A program made the translations under genes and the position numbers. Shown one piece after another: positions 10,557 through 21,417 of a stretch of DNA of 64,000 bases. Below the pieces are notes generated by a model, which did no database searches, was not told where the DNA came from, and saw nothing but the letters and a program-made list of their open reading frames with translations. Each line of letters opens with the position of its first letter. Position 1 is the stretch's first letter. Source of the DNA: Patiria pectinifera (taxonomy: Eukaryota; Echinodermata; Asteroidea; Valvatida; Asterinidae); assembly GCA_029964075.1 (NCBI GenBank), contig CM057136.1, forward strand, positions 2,542,001 to 2,606,000, read 5' to 3'.

Positions 10557-11611
10557 ATGCCTTCTGTAATAGGATGATGAAGATAAATTCATGCTTGTTT
10601 AACAACCACAGTGTTGTGGCCAAGCAACACGATCACCATCAAAACACACACATAAAACATACCTTTTTCAATGAGGTTAAATAGATTCGCATTTCATTTC
10701 AAATGATACTTTTTTCTCATGAATGTGACAACAGATGAAGTAACTTGCGAGAAAACGTCGTTATAACTTATTATACATGGAATGTGCCTTAAAAAAGGGA
10801 GGTTTTTCTTACCTTTCTACACGTTTTTACGAACGGCAAAACCAGTATTTTGGCGTTGCGAACGGCAAGCTAGCAGTTGTACGTGTGTTGCGAACGCAAT
10901 TTTTCATGACGTTCACGCGCGTATCCATGACGCAACGGGGGCCGTAGGCGTACGCGTTCTTGCGAGAAAGCGTAACTTAACTTCTCTAATATTCATTCCA
11001 TGGGTTTAAGAAGTGATTTTGAGTGGGTAAACTCTTTTGTATTGACTCAAATTTACCCACTTCAAATAGCGCCCTCTTATTGCGTTCACCATACTTCAAC
11101 AAGTAAAATAGTTTGGGACGCTTGAAGTAATTATTATCAAAGTTTCAGGTGCACTTTCATCCGCAGAATGTCAAAACGTATACTTTTCTGGGTCCCAGAA
11201 AGTCCTGTGCAAAATGTCTGACATTTCCAGAGAAAATGTTGAAAACATCCGTTTGTTTCCTTTTTTGCGCGTCAGCGATTTTTGCCTCTCCTTTAAGTAT
11301 TTCTAGCAGTGAAAAAAGCCATTGAATTTCAACACACAAATGAAACCGTCATTATAGTTGTGTGCACGTTTATATTCCACTTGTCATTAAAAAATTCCAA
11401 TGATTACTATTTCGTGAGATGTGCGTCTTTAGAGCCCAAAAGAGCGCAAACGGCCAAAAGTCTCCCTTGAAGAGTATTGAATTTTGATTTAAAAAAATCC
11501 ATATTCTAGCTGGTCTTCCAAAAATACCCTTTTCACAATTTGCTTCATGAAAAGCAGATAGAAAAGTGAAAAAAAAGTTTTTCGTTTCTCTGATCTGACG
11601 CCGGTGTTATG

Positions 11612-12052
11612 CAAGGTGAGAAAAAAAACCGAAACCCGAATGTCGGGACCATTGTTCTATTGAAGTTCTGCATGTAGCACTTTCAAAATCTAGGATATAA
11701 AAGCTCAATTTATGAGCTTTCTTTTAGTACAAGAATTATTCAAATCATTTATTTGCTTTTCAAGTTCAGGAATTTTAAACACAACCACCCTTTTAAAGTT
11801 CTGTCCACGGATCACACAAAAAGTGTGCGTTTTTTTTCAGCAAACCGAAAACAATTCACATACATCCCTCTGTGATTTTTTTCGTTTTGCTGAAAGAACA
11901 CTTACCTTTTTGTGATTCGAATGATTCTTGTACTAAAAAAAGCTCATGAATTCAGCTTTCCTATTCCAGATTTTGAATGTGCTACATGCAGAACTTCACT
12001 AAAACAATGGTCCCAACATTTGGGTTTCGTTTTTGTTTTTACTCACCCTGTA
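11612..12052. mobile_element. Foldback MITE of ~440 bp
   Basis: The left arm (from CAAGGTGAGAAA..., through AAGTTCTGCATGTAGCAC to AGTACAAGAATTATTC) is repeated inverted in the right arm (GATTCTTGTACT, GTGCTACATGCAGAACTT, ...TTTTTACTCACCCTG). Each arm is about 160 bp. It lies in the part of arm 1 absent from arm 2, so it may have inserted after the inverted duplication, or arm 2 may have lost it. Confidence 0.6.
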
Positions 12053-13130
12053 TAGGCCTACGCATCTTATATCTCAGACATGGAAACTCAGTCTGGCCAC
12101 TTGTTTTGGGCTTTATAATTATCGGATCCTTCTCCAAAATACAATAAGACGTGACCTACCTATGCTGATTGATGTTCCGGGGAATTGAGCTATCCATCCA
12201 TTTATAAGAGTGTCAATCTGCTGTAATATTGCGAGAGTCAATCGTTCACCGCACACAATATTAAGGCCGCCATGTTTGTTTGCGTTATGCCTCGCTTTGA
12301 TGTTCAAGATGGCGTACCCTTGATAAAGGTCTTTGACTTAGACATTTTCTAATTCAAACAGCTTCACGCTTCAAACAGCTTCAAGGGGGGGGGGGGTGTG
12401 AAAATGTTGTGGCTGCTGGGGGTCCGGGGCATGCCCCCCCCCCCTGAAAATTGTGAAATCTGCGATGCGTTTCCCGCCAGTCTATAGCACTATTTGAGAA
12501 TATAGGAACTTTAGAATTCATTTTCTTCTCTTTGGGCCCCATTTTACTAGTATCATAACATAAATCAGCAGCTCAGGGGCTGCATCCGCCCCCCAGATGT
12601 GGGCTTAATATGAAACAAATAGAGCGAGTGTTTCTCAAATGCTTTTTTTTTTTCAAATTACAAAATTTCAGGATAATAATTTCTCCCATACTAATTCTTT
12701 GTAGACACACCGTACCTTCTAGCAACTAACACAAAATAATTATTCATTTTTGATAACGAGGAAATTTCTTTCTTAAATTCGTACATAACATTTCTCTTAA
12801 TCGTTGTCATGTTCTAAAGTTATTAAGTTCTTAAAGTACACAGGAAAACGCAACCTTGCTCTACGACTGTCCAGATTTCCCTGGAGATTTGCCTTTCTTT
12901 TTAAAGTGTACTCCCAGGGTTTGTTTTCACTCTAGGTCTTACCAATCAGCTAATTATATATATATACGTACACCCTGACTAACGATTAACCAGTATGAAT
13001 CTTAAATGCATCAGTAATATAGATTCACAAATTTTAAGGGGAAAAAAAGTTAATAATATTCATTAAATTTCATCCAAACTACCGAATAATTTTGAGTAGA
13101 GCCGGTATTTACAAGGCTAGCATGAATATT
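12053..13130. other. Arm-1-specific stretch, no gene recognised
   Basis: It contains a G-run/C-run repeat remnant around 12385-12450 (GGGGTCCGGGGCATGCCCCC) that resembles common interior fragments of G-rich MITEs. On the minus strand, 12119-12307 is open and ends near a GTAGGT donor-like site, next to a GGCGGCCATG-rich patch. This is too weak to call an exon. Confidence 0.35.
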
Positions 13131-13882
13131 TTGGTTTTGGTCTACGACAGAGCTACCTTTTGACAATCACTTGACTCACTCGTCGGCAATGTAATGAGTC
13201 TGACTAATATCAGCCAATCACTTCAAACCTCAAGCTGCAGTGGTTGTTCCATTCCGTGGGGTGAATGCGCAGGATTCTGGTGCGCAAGGCAAACGGCAGG
13301 CGAGTAGTTACCAGGGTGTTCCTGTCCTTGTTACCAGGGAACTGTTCAAAAAAGAAGATTGGTGTGTTCAGGTTGTAGACATTCCAATGGATTCATTATG
13401 TCCAATGGCATATCCAGAGGAGGGGGTGGGGCAGGGGGAGGGGCAGGAGCACCGTGCCCCCCGGATGATTTTATTTGAAAGATATTTTGCACAGTAAATA
13501 TTTCCATAATTGTTAAGAGAGTTCTGACATAAGCCCAAACAAAAGAGAACCAGCTCAAAAAGGTATTACAATGCGCCGTGAAAATTGGCACATAATTTAT
13601 TTTCCAGTATGCATAATAATGGTTTTAAAGAGTGCCCCCATTTGGAAGAGCTCCCTCTCCCTCCCCTCCCCCGCTTTTTGATTTTACGGAGGCCAAGTGT
13701 CGGAAAAACAAACAAACATGTCCACATTTCGCTGTGGATGTGCGGTTCCCCCCTCCCTCACATCATAAGCTGGATACGCTACTGATTATGTCGTAACAAT
13801 AGTCAGCAAAACGACTTTTGACATTTTGATACCTTTAAACATTTCTATTAGTCAGAAGGCTTAAACCCAATTTTTGACAAGA

Positions 13883-14938
13883 TCGTGACCGACTGGTTCA
13901 AACCACCAAACTTGGCAGATATGTTGTTATAGCCTAAGAGAAGATATTAAGAAGGGGGTCACCCTGAAATTCTTTTGGGAAGGGTGCATAATTTGCATAA
14001 TATATTTTCCCCATATTTGAGTACATTTTTAATTTTTAAATTTTTTGAAAAGTATATTCTGGGTATTCTACTTACACATCCTTAATTACTTCAATAACAT
14101 TTTGTAAAGCATTTAAGACTGACTGGATAATTATGAGGACATAGTAACGATCCAAATGGCTACTATTATACTCTAAAGTTGCGCTCATTAACCTTGTCTC
14201 CAGGCATCATCAAGTAGTCTTGCCAAATAGTATTGATGAGCTTTAAATTCACCAAGTTGCTTACTGGCACAGTTACTCGATTAAAACTTCATGGAAAATC
14301 ATGTGTACAATGATAACATTGTGATATTTAGCCCAGAACACAAAAACGGGGACCTTGATCAAATCCCCCACGTCAGGCTTCGCGTATATTTTAGCCCAAT
14401 TTACGGACACCTCATTCCCCCCCCCCTTTTTTTGTTTTTGTGGGATAAATATCAAGATGATAACATTTTTCACATGATTTCCCATTTTTTTTTGTTAGGA
14501 TAACTGTGTCATTAAGTAACTTTGTGAATTTGAGGCTCATCAATACTGAGGTTTGGCAAGACTATACTTGATGATATCTGAGGGAACTTATGCGCGCAAC
14601 TTTAGGGTATAGGCCCGTAATGGTAGTCATTTTGCATCTTTATTATGTCCTCATAATCTTCAAGTCTCTGATATTCTTCTTTTTTTTTAAGTTGTTTTTT
14701 TTTAGTAAGGATATATAAGTAAAATCCCAAATATATACCTTTTAAAAATGAAAAAAAATATACATCTGCCCAAAAATGGGAATAAATATATTACACGACA
14801 GGGATTAATTACGCTTTAATATGCAAATTAGGCACTCTTCCCAAAAGATTTTCATGTGTCACCCCTTCTAAATATTTTCTCTACGGCTATAAGAATCTTT
14901 ATGCCAGGTTTGGTGCTTTGGACTAGTCGGTCACGATT
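13883..14938. mobile_element. 1.05-kb almost fully palindromic foldback, copy in arm 1
   Basis: The left half starts GATCGTGACCGACTGG and the right half ends with its inverse. Most of the element folds on itself around a centre near 14390. Overlapping open frames on both strands (14273-14503) read as near mirror images because of this symmetry and are not genes. The matching copy in arm 2 is at 42757-45001, split by a later insertion. The element lies just downstream of the F5/8C exon in both arms. Confidence 0.7.
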
Positions 14939-14965
14939 ATAACCGTATGCAACCTGACTATATAC

Positions 14966-15180
14966 CTTTATTGGTGTGCCGTCTGCATCAGTCACGGGAT
15001 GCCAGGACTGACCATCGTCGCTGTACGTCACTTGGTACTCCGTCACCCATTCATGGTACGGGTTGTCTCCGCGCCCCTGGGTGATCAGACCAGTGATGGT
15101 GACTATGCCATCGAAGTCAACCTGTATCCATGGACTGATATTATCAGTAGTTTCATCGTTACACCATGCTGCAGCGAATC
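14966..15180 (-). pseudogene. Orphan F5/8 type C (discoidin) second-half exon
   Basis: On the minus strand an acceptor (TTGTTGTACAG) precedes 215 nt open in one frame, ending at a GTATAT donor. The peptide carries discoidin hallmarks in order: SPWIQVDF, VTITGLITQGRGD, then WVTEYQVTYSDDGQSW. This is the middle of an F5/8C domain, an extracellular adhesion or glycan-binding fold. It starts in phase 1 and ends in phase 0, like its partner at 42523-42725. The domain's first-half exon (partner: 40047-40175) lies outside the duplicated arm and no copy was found upstream on this strand. The exon is therefore probably a stranded duplicate without its 5' half. The reading frame itself is intact. Confidence 0.7.
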
Positions 15181-16490
15181 CTGTACAACAACAAAAAACC
15201 TAAGATTTCTTACTGCATTCAACGATTTAGCCATATTGCAGGAATCTGGCTCAAATTTGGACTTCGAGGTATGTTTAACAATTTTTGCCAATAATCTTTG
15301 TCTGACCCAACGCTAGACGACTAAGTTGACTAGCGTATCGTCCAATGGCGTTGTTGGCCATTTTGAAAGGGGGGGTGTCGAATCATGAAATTTGCCGACG
15401 GACCGTCACAAAAAATATTTGATAATTTCCGCGCCAAAAGATCCCTTAAATTTTTCAGTGGGATAAGTTCAACTTCAAACTAAAGAAAATCGTCAAAATT
15501 GGCCCTATCATATTGAAAACGTTTTGGACATGCTCGTCGCAAAACCGCGTGTACACGCCCAGTGCCTGTGGACATACCTTGTTCAGGCCCATTCCCGGAT
15601 CCCAGCCTGGGGGTTCCTTAAATCCTAAAGTGGATTTCTTTTGATATGCGAGCGGGGAGCGCGAAGCCCTGAAGGCGTGGGGTCCGGGGCCGCCTGAAGG
15701 CCCCGAAAAAGTTTTGGATTTTAGATGCTCTGTGGTGCAATCTGAAGGATTTTCTGGCCACTTTCCCCTAACTTTTTTTTATGATGTACTGGCTCGTGTT
15801 TAGAGAGATGAGGGGGGGGGGGGGTCATCAAAGTTGATGTATTACATCCCAAATCAAACTGAAGCTTGACACTCTTTCGAGTTTTGCCCTCTTTAGCTTG
15901 AGCCATGGATTTGAGTCGTCACCATGGGGGTCGGAGGGGGCCCCGAGAAGATCACGAACGATGTTCTGTGTGCCTCTTCCATTCGTAAAAAAGGGGTGTG
16001 CAAAATGGTGATAATAGAAATATCCCTTTTAAAGTCGTTTTTTGTACGCTTTCTTTTTTCTACAGTCATAATTCAAGCACTTGTTCCATACCAAATGTGC
16101 ATATTAGTCTAGTCTTGAAAGGCAAATTCTATAAAAGAGTCTGTATTTGCTTCGTTCTGTCATGCAGTGAGTCCTGTACGCCGACACGTGGTCCATGCAC
16201 TTACAGTGTATCGTACAAACTTCATGACGCCCCTATCATTCCTGCTTAAAAACGCTTTTTGGAAACGCTTGTGGAAACGCTATTTTAACATTTCGTTTTT
16301 ATTTCCAAAAAAGATCATCGAAGGTCTAATCTTTACTCCGTAGTCGTTTAAAGAAAATCTCTGAGTTCAACATGACCGTTTTTTTAACCAAATTTATGAA
16401 CATGACGAAAGTGAAAATGGTTTATCTCAACGGTACTTTTGCTGTGTCTCAGTGTGGCGTGATGACTGTGTGTGGGTCAGCGCACGGCCG
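15181..16490. other. Arm-1 sequence with G-rich repeat remnants
   Basis: 15300-15720 matches arm 2 inverted, including the block with GGTCAGACAAAG near 42390. 15650-15770 contains interior fragments of the GGATCC MITE family (GATGCTCTGTGGTGCAATCT). About 15720-16420 has no match in arm 2. No gene was recognised; open frames here lack splice or start support. Confidence 0.4.
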
Positions 16491-16491
16491 T

Positions 16492-17079
16492 TAGGCGCTA
16501 GTCTGATTCCCAGACCTGACAATTATTCCCGACGCTTACGTCTAAAATTGTAGGTCAGGCAGCCTCTGTGGTTAAAAGTAAACATGACGACATTGATGGC
16601 CCTTTTTCAAAGCTCGGCTTTGTTTCCGACTTCACCTAATCACTTATAGCTTTGAATATTCTGATCAAATATTTAAATAAATCAATTGCTTCGCATAAAC
16701 ATACGGTGTTCAAATTCAAAATAATACATGACGCTGCAAAGTTCGCCCGTACGATCCGAGTATACTTGATGCACAAAATCGTCGTTGAATTTCAAGTTTT
16801 CTAAATGAAAGAAATGGATATTAATTATCAACTCATTTAAAAGTTTTTAATAAGCAATTAGCAGTTAATTAAACATATATTGTACCCGGAAATACTCGGG
16901 CGCTATCTGATTGTCGACGAAATGAATTCGGCAAACTTCGGACATTTTCGGGAAAAAAGGAGGAGGTCATCCCGTTTTAGTCACGTGATGTAAATTGTAA
17001 TACAATGTACTACCGGAGGCTAAGATTCATCCGGAATAGTCAGAATCTTTTGGTCTGGGAACCAGACTAGTTGGGCGCT
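16492..17079. mobile_element. MITE with GGCGCTAGTCTGATTCCC termini
   Basis: The left end GGCGCTAGTCTGATTCCC and the right end GGGAACCAGACTAGTTGGGC are inverted copies about 590 bp apart. In arm 2 the corresponding sequence (from 41450 to about 41875) holds only one terminus; the inverted duplication stops inside the element. A short relative sits at 4413-4496. Confidence 0.6.
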
Positions 17080-17361
17080 TGTAATGATATCGCGCTGTAG
17101 CTCTAGCTAGAGCTCTGTGTAATTGTATACGTTGGAGACAGGGCCATGCAGCCGCACCTAGTTAAGACAGTGCGTGAACAGTTACGCATGGGTTTGCTTG
17201 CCAGTGATGTGCGCGCGCTGCTGTCTTGGAAAGAAATGAGACACGTTCCTTCGTTGGGGGCGCCCAACCAGCATGGACCTTTCCGTCCCTTCTGAGTCGT
17301 CACTAAGAATCAGCAGAATTCGTAAGTGCCGGCGAGCGAGCACGTGCTTGTGTTTTGCTTG

Positions 17362-17670
17362 GGTCAAGTTCGGGCAAGGACCATTAGTCGACTAGTGGTT
17401 GATTTGTGACGTACCTTACGCCTGCGTATTGATAGCAACGTGCGAACGTCTCTGTCAAACGCTGGTCAAAATGTCATCGCAAAACTTCTGGATCCTGGCT
17501 CTCTGCTAGCGTTATGAATGCGCGCGGCTATTGGTTACCAGCGAAGCAACCAACCCCAGTAGGCTGGTTCCAAATAGTCGACTAGCGTAGTCAACCACCG
17601 TTGACTAGACAGAGTTCGGGCAAACGTTAGTTAACCATTGGTCAACTATAGTCCTTGCGCGAACTTGGCC
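17362..17670. mobile_element. MITE with CAAGTTCGGGCAAGGAC termini
   Basis: The left end GGTCAAGTTCGGGCAAGGAC and the right end, whose reverse reads GGCCAAGTTCGCGCAAGGAC, are inverted repeats bounding about 309 bp. Sub-terminal AGTCGACTAG blocks recur inside. It is non-coding. Confidence 0.6.
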
Positions 17671-18039
17671 TTAGCTGTAGCTGTCAACCGCCGTATATGA
17701 AGCGACCTCGCGCGGCAGCTCGTACCGACATGACAGTCTTGACAGAGTGTACAATTTTTGTTGCCAAGGAATTCAGAACCGGATGTTAGCTTCGCAAGGT
17801 TTTGAGCAACGGTGTCTATTATTTACATTCTCAATATTTTCTTCTCTCTTTTTTCCCCCTTCTTTCTCTATGAAAGAATCGTGTCAGTTGGAAATGCATG
17901 AATATTTACATCTGATTATCTTTGGGATGTGATTGGTGGATGAATGAGTAAAGGTTCAAAGTGATTTCTTATTAAAATTATGTTATTTTCCCCTCATTTC
18001 CATATTTAAACATCGGGGCCCAATTCTATTTTAACATAC
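17671..18039. other. Unannotated stretch left of the direct duplication
   Basis: No gene or repeat was recognised. The direct duplication begins right after it. Confidence 0.4.
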
Positions 18040-18314
18040 AGATATCAAAAGATCTTACGAGCACCAGTACAACACCAGACTCAGCACACAAGTAAAGTTG
18101 GCTAAAATGTACACTACTGCGCAATTTTTCGAGTGCGTGTTGAACCGAAATTTCCCTCTCGGAGAAGCTAGCACGCTGGAGAAGTGAGACCGTGACACCT
18201 GTCCGCCGGTTTTCACTGAGGACGCATGCGTGTAATACGCTGTGCACAATAACGCATACGGAAAGCCCAGTGTGATCAACCGAGCGTATCCATGAACAAC
18301 GAGCACGTACACTG

Positions 18315-18588
18315 CAAGGGCGGGTCTAGAACACATTTTCTTTGGGGGGGGGGCAAAACAAAATTGTTTCGGCCCCAAAGAGTGGGTCAAAACAAATACG
18401 GCGTGGGCCGCGTATAAGGGCCCCTAATTTTGGGGGGAATCCAGATGCTCTGTGGTGCGATCTGAGGCAATTTCTGACCACTTTAACACGCTAATGGTTG
18501 TGTACGCAGTGCCTGCTTTTATTGCGAAGTCACTTAAAAAATAAATGGGTTCGTTTGGGGGGGGGGGAGGAGAGGGGATCCGCCCTTG
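18315..18588. mobile_element. GGATCC-family MITE, copy A
   Basis: The left end is CAAGGGCGGGTCTAGAACA and the right end is GGATCCGCCCTTG. The orthologous insertion is in copy B at 53211-53479 with the same flanks (GTACACTG left, TGAGCCC right), so it predates the segmental duplication. Confidence 0.7.
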
Positions 18589-18799
18589 TGAGCCCGTGTG
18601 CCGTGCTCGAAAAAACACCAACTATCCAACTAAGATTAATAAGTGGTTTTGCTGAATAATTTCGCTTTTCATGACTAATAAGTGTTCATCGAACTTTCTG
18701 TTTCCATAAAATACAATCTTGTAGCACCCGCATGTGCATACGCGGCTCTAGCCGTCTCCCTTTACATAGCCTTTCTTCAAGCCGCGGCTATAGTCGTCA

Positions 18800-19310
18800 A
18801 CAGCCAGCGAGGTGGGGTTGACCCCAGAGGAAAAAGTTGCTTAAATCAGCAACGTCTCCATCCGACGCAAGAGGCGACGCACGGCGCGAAGCACGACGGT
18901 GCGCTGCAACTGGCAACGAGAGGGGAATTATTGACGACACACCGTGTCTTCAACATACATGCGACGTGAGTACACGACGCGTTGGCACGACGTCTCCGTT
19001 GCGTCGTGCCGTCGTGTCGCACCGCCGCTCCCGTACATTGCTCCGTACCGTCTCGCAGATTTTATGCCCGAACGTTGCCCCTTTTGTTGCGCATCTTGCT
19101 TATCGTTATTCTTGGCGTCGTAAGTCGTGTCGTGCGTCGCGTCGTACTTTGTGTCGTGCATCACGTTGTCCCTCGCGACTTGTATCGCGTTGTAACATCG
19201 CACTGTGCCCTCATCAAGGTGGTTCCCATCCAAATGAGAACGCTCATGACGGCGCCTCTTCCATGTTGCTACTTCGCATGAAATGTCTTGAAGCAATCCC
19301 AAGAAACGCA
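18800..19310. repeat. CGTCGT/ACGACG-rich degenerate foldback patch
   Basis: The left half is rich in GACGCA/ACGACG blocks and the right half in CGTCGTG blocks, so the halves partly pair. Overlapping open frames on three frames here (60-159 codons) reflect the biased triplet composition, not genes. Copy B (53750-54110) lacks about 170 bp of it. Confidence 0.55.
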
Positions 19311-19523
19311 TGGTGATGGGGCTCGACACTACTTGGGTAAACTTCGACTATCCCCATCAACCAGGCCCCATACCTTTTTCCAGAGGGAAAAGCATGCTAA
19401 CGAGCAAAAATATGGGACAAAAAACGAAGATGTTTGTGCTTGACGCGTCTGGTGCACTTTTTAAAGAATAAAGTCTAAGAACTCCCAGGACTTTAATGTT
19501 CAGTTTTTGCGCCTACATGGCAA

Positions 19524-19541
19524 TCACCCCCCCCCCCCCCC
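19524..19541. repeat. Poly-C run
   Basis: An uninterrupted run of C that is broken up in copy B near 54325. It is likely a mutable homopolymer. Confidence 0.8.
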
Positions 19542-19829
19542 CGGCCCCCTCGCCTTCCCTTGGAGATTCATCTGTTGACACCACTTTCTCTCCAAATCCT
19601 GACTTGAAATCGCCGCCATTGGTGCGTATCACAGACGGATTACACCGAGGGTTATGCGTACTACTGTGCTTTGCGCTTCAGCGAACTATACAAGTGAAAA
19701 ACAATGAATAACTGAACTTAATAACTAACTCGCTGTACAAAGTGAAGCCTGATGGGCGGATCCACGTTTGTGCACAAACAAATGGAAAACTCGAAATGTA
19801 GTACAGCTTTAGTACGGCTTGAAAAAAGA

Positions 19830-20055
19830 TCCCTTTACAACATGTCTAAATAGCGCCACTTCCGGGCCCAAATGCATCCACAATGCTCAGAATTCGAAGC
19901 CCAGAGTCCGGGCCAGAGGTGCATTGCCATATCTCTTCAATTCCCCAATTCCATTGCTCTCAAAACTCTCTAGATCTAATATAGAATATTTTGAGGGTAC
20001 AACTTTTATTCATGAGCTCGGCTTGGCCTATTTACTGGAGTGCAAGCATAGGCTG
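19830..20055. repeat. Internal direct repeat, left copy (flanks core of copy A)
   Basis: The blocks GGGCCAGAGGTG, ATTGCCATATCTCTTCAAT, CATGAGCTCGGC and CTATTTACTGG recur in the same order at about 22180-22360. The repeats bracket the 2.1-kb core that carries the LINE fragment and the signal-peptide exon. The same pair flanks the core in copy B (about 55700-55890 and 57995-58180). Confidence 0.7.
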
Positions 20056-20529
20056 TATTGAATTGCAAACTGAAGCCTGCTGGGCAACCTCGTTTCCATG
20101 GGAACGATCTTGCTGCACCATGTTGTTTACCATCATGCCTTGCGCGATCTAAACCACTGGTATTGTCTCATTTGAATGTGTCAAAAAATAGCATATTTAA
20201 ACTAGGACTGCAGTCGATGTATCTAACGCGCGACGCCATGTTTAAAATGTTCAAAGTTGTTTTTTTTAAGAATCAATCCTTTCCAACACAAGGTTTCGAC
20301 GTTGCGTTATTTAGCAAGGATTTGTATTAAATGTACGTACCTCTTTCGTCCCTTTACAACCGAAGATACAGGTTCTTTTGGGCGAAAAACGAGGCTACCA
20401 AAATCCATATCGTACAGGCATCGCGCAAGAAAAAAAATGTTCGTACGCATGTTTGCACGTGACTTGACGTGCATAGCGCGCAAGCGCCCTATCCGCTTCG
20501 TTACATAGATATTCTATATCTTAGAGAGC

Positions 20530-21030
20530 GAAACGCTTGTTCATCTATTTTGTAGGAGAGATCTATTTTGAGATTTCATCTGTGTTTGGACCCAGGTTAT
20601 AATGAGTGGTTTGAGAGGACTCTTAATTTAAACATACACTTAGACGATGAGGCTATACTTTTCGGCATAAGTAAAAAAAAATCGTGGATTGCTCTCAACC
20701 TGATCCTTATTTTGTGTCGTTTTCACATTTATAAGATGAAGATGAACGATAGCAGATCATCTCTTGCACTATTGAATCTTGATGTTAAACGTTATTTTAG
20801 TTTGGAAAAGTACATCTTGATTACAAATGGATCTACTGCAAAATGTCATACAAAATGAGACTCCTTTGAAGTACTGTGTCAAAACTAACTCTGTATTCCA
20901 AATGTATTATAGGTCAAGATATTTTGCGGCATTGCTTTGGTTTCTTAAGAAGTTTTTGTATAGTTCAGATGTTGCTTTGAGGTTGTGAATAAAATATTTC
21001 TTCCAGGGGAAAAAATAAATAAATAAAAAA
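20530..21030 (+). pseudogene. 5'-truncated LINE C-terminal fragment with A-rich tail, copy A
   Basis: An open stretch (20568-20858) encodes a basic, hydrophobic peptide with ILFGISKKKSW, LNLILILCRFHIYKMK and a later LDVKRYFSLEKY. This looks like the extreme C-terminal region of LINE polymerases (the segment after the reverse transcriptase core), although no catalytic motif is included. It is followed by about 150 bp containing AATAAAATATT and then an A-rich tail (AAATAAATAAATAAAAAAA), as expected of a 5'-truncated retrotransposon end. The copy at 56350-56862 is nearly identical. Family assignment is uncertain. Confidence 0.5.
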
Positions 21031-21107
21031 ACGAGCGTCACATGATATTGGGTTTCGCTCTGTCATGATCGTCGATGAACCAACTCCAAACAATAACCAT
21101 TGTTACG

Positions 21108-21121
21108 GTTACCGTGGAAAC
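21108..21121 (+). promoter_or_regulatory. X-box-like motif upstream of the signal-peptide exon
   Basis: GTTACCGTGGAAAC resembles the RFX-factor X-box (two half sites GTTACC and GGAAAC with a 2-bp spacer). It lies about 110 bp upstream of the candidate start codon and is retained in copy B. A single motif match of this length can be chance. Confidence 0.3.
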
Positions 21122-21233
21122 AATGTGACGACAGCAAGCGATATTCCAAACATAAGGCTCATCGTGCCAGGGAGTGGTGCTCTGCCCGTTTTGATCGCAG
21201 ATATCAAAGTGAAGGCCTGCCGCCGGGCTGGTT

Positions 21234-21417
21234 ATGAGAAACCCGCGTAAAATGTGGGTCTTCGGTTGGACTCTGGGGCTTTTTAGTCCCCTCTTTATTC
21301 TACCGGTACGAGGGAACACGTGTAGTGCCATGGTCCAGGCTGCACCTGGTGATGATCTGACCGCACTTCGTAACAAGGCTTTCGCGTCTTTCAGAGCCCA
21401 GTGCCGTCGTAAACAAG
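21234..21417 (+). CDS. Candidate first coding exon: signal peptide plus short mature stretch, copy A
   Basis: The ATG at 21234 (or the in-frame ATG at 21252, which has A at -3) opens a basic MRNPRK leader, a long hydrophobic core (MWVFGWTLGLFSPLFILPV), then RGNTCSAMVQAAPGDD and a basic C-terminal part ending CRRKQ. It stops at a consensus donor (AAG|GTAAGT). The exon is 184 nt from the first ATG and ends in phase 1. The layout fits a secretory signal peptide followed by the start of a mature protein with two cysteines. The copy at 57067-57250 encodes the same peptide with no change, whereas neighbouring LINE copies carry replacements. The family is not recognised. A phase-1 acceptor on the same strand at 40047 (F5/8C exon) would be compatible, but a link is only inference. 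Confidence 0.5.

Larger units (their letters stand above)
10990..16905. repeat. Large inverted duplication, arm 1
   Basis: The reverse complement of 41450-48385 aligns here in blocks. 10990-11560 matches 47865-48380, 13130-15720 matches 41940-45730, and 16420-16905 matches 41450-41955. Shared content includes an F5/8C exon, a 1.05-kb foldback and the sequence around 13240-13400. By eye, block identity is around nine in ten bases. The arms differ by insertions: arm 1 alone has 11570-13130 and about 15720-16420; arm 2 alone has the hAT insertion at 43763 and the LINE relic near 46.6 kb. The arms are about 24.5 kb apart. Confidence 0.8.

Noticed and set aside
12119-12307. Minus-strand exon ending at a GTAGGT donor
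   Set aside because: No family match, no convincing acceptor or initiation context, and the frame of the nearby ATGGCGG stops quickly.
14273-14503. Two overlapping 70-codon frames on opposite strands
   Set aside because: They are mirror readings across the centre of a palindromic foldback.
18837-19329. 159- and 133-codon frames rich in R, S and T
   Set aside because: Caused by the CGTCGT/ACGACG triplet bias. Several frames are open at once and copy B has large indels there.
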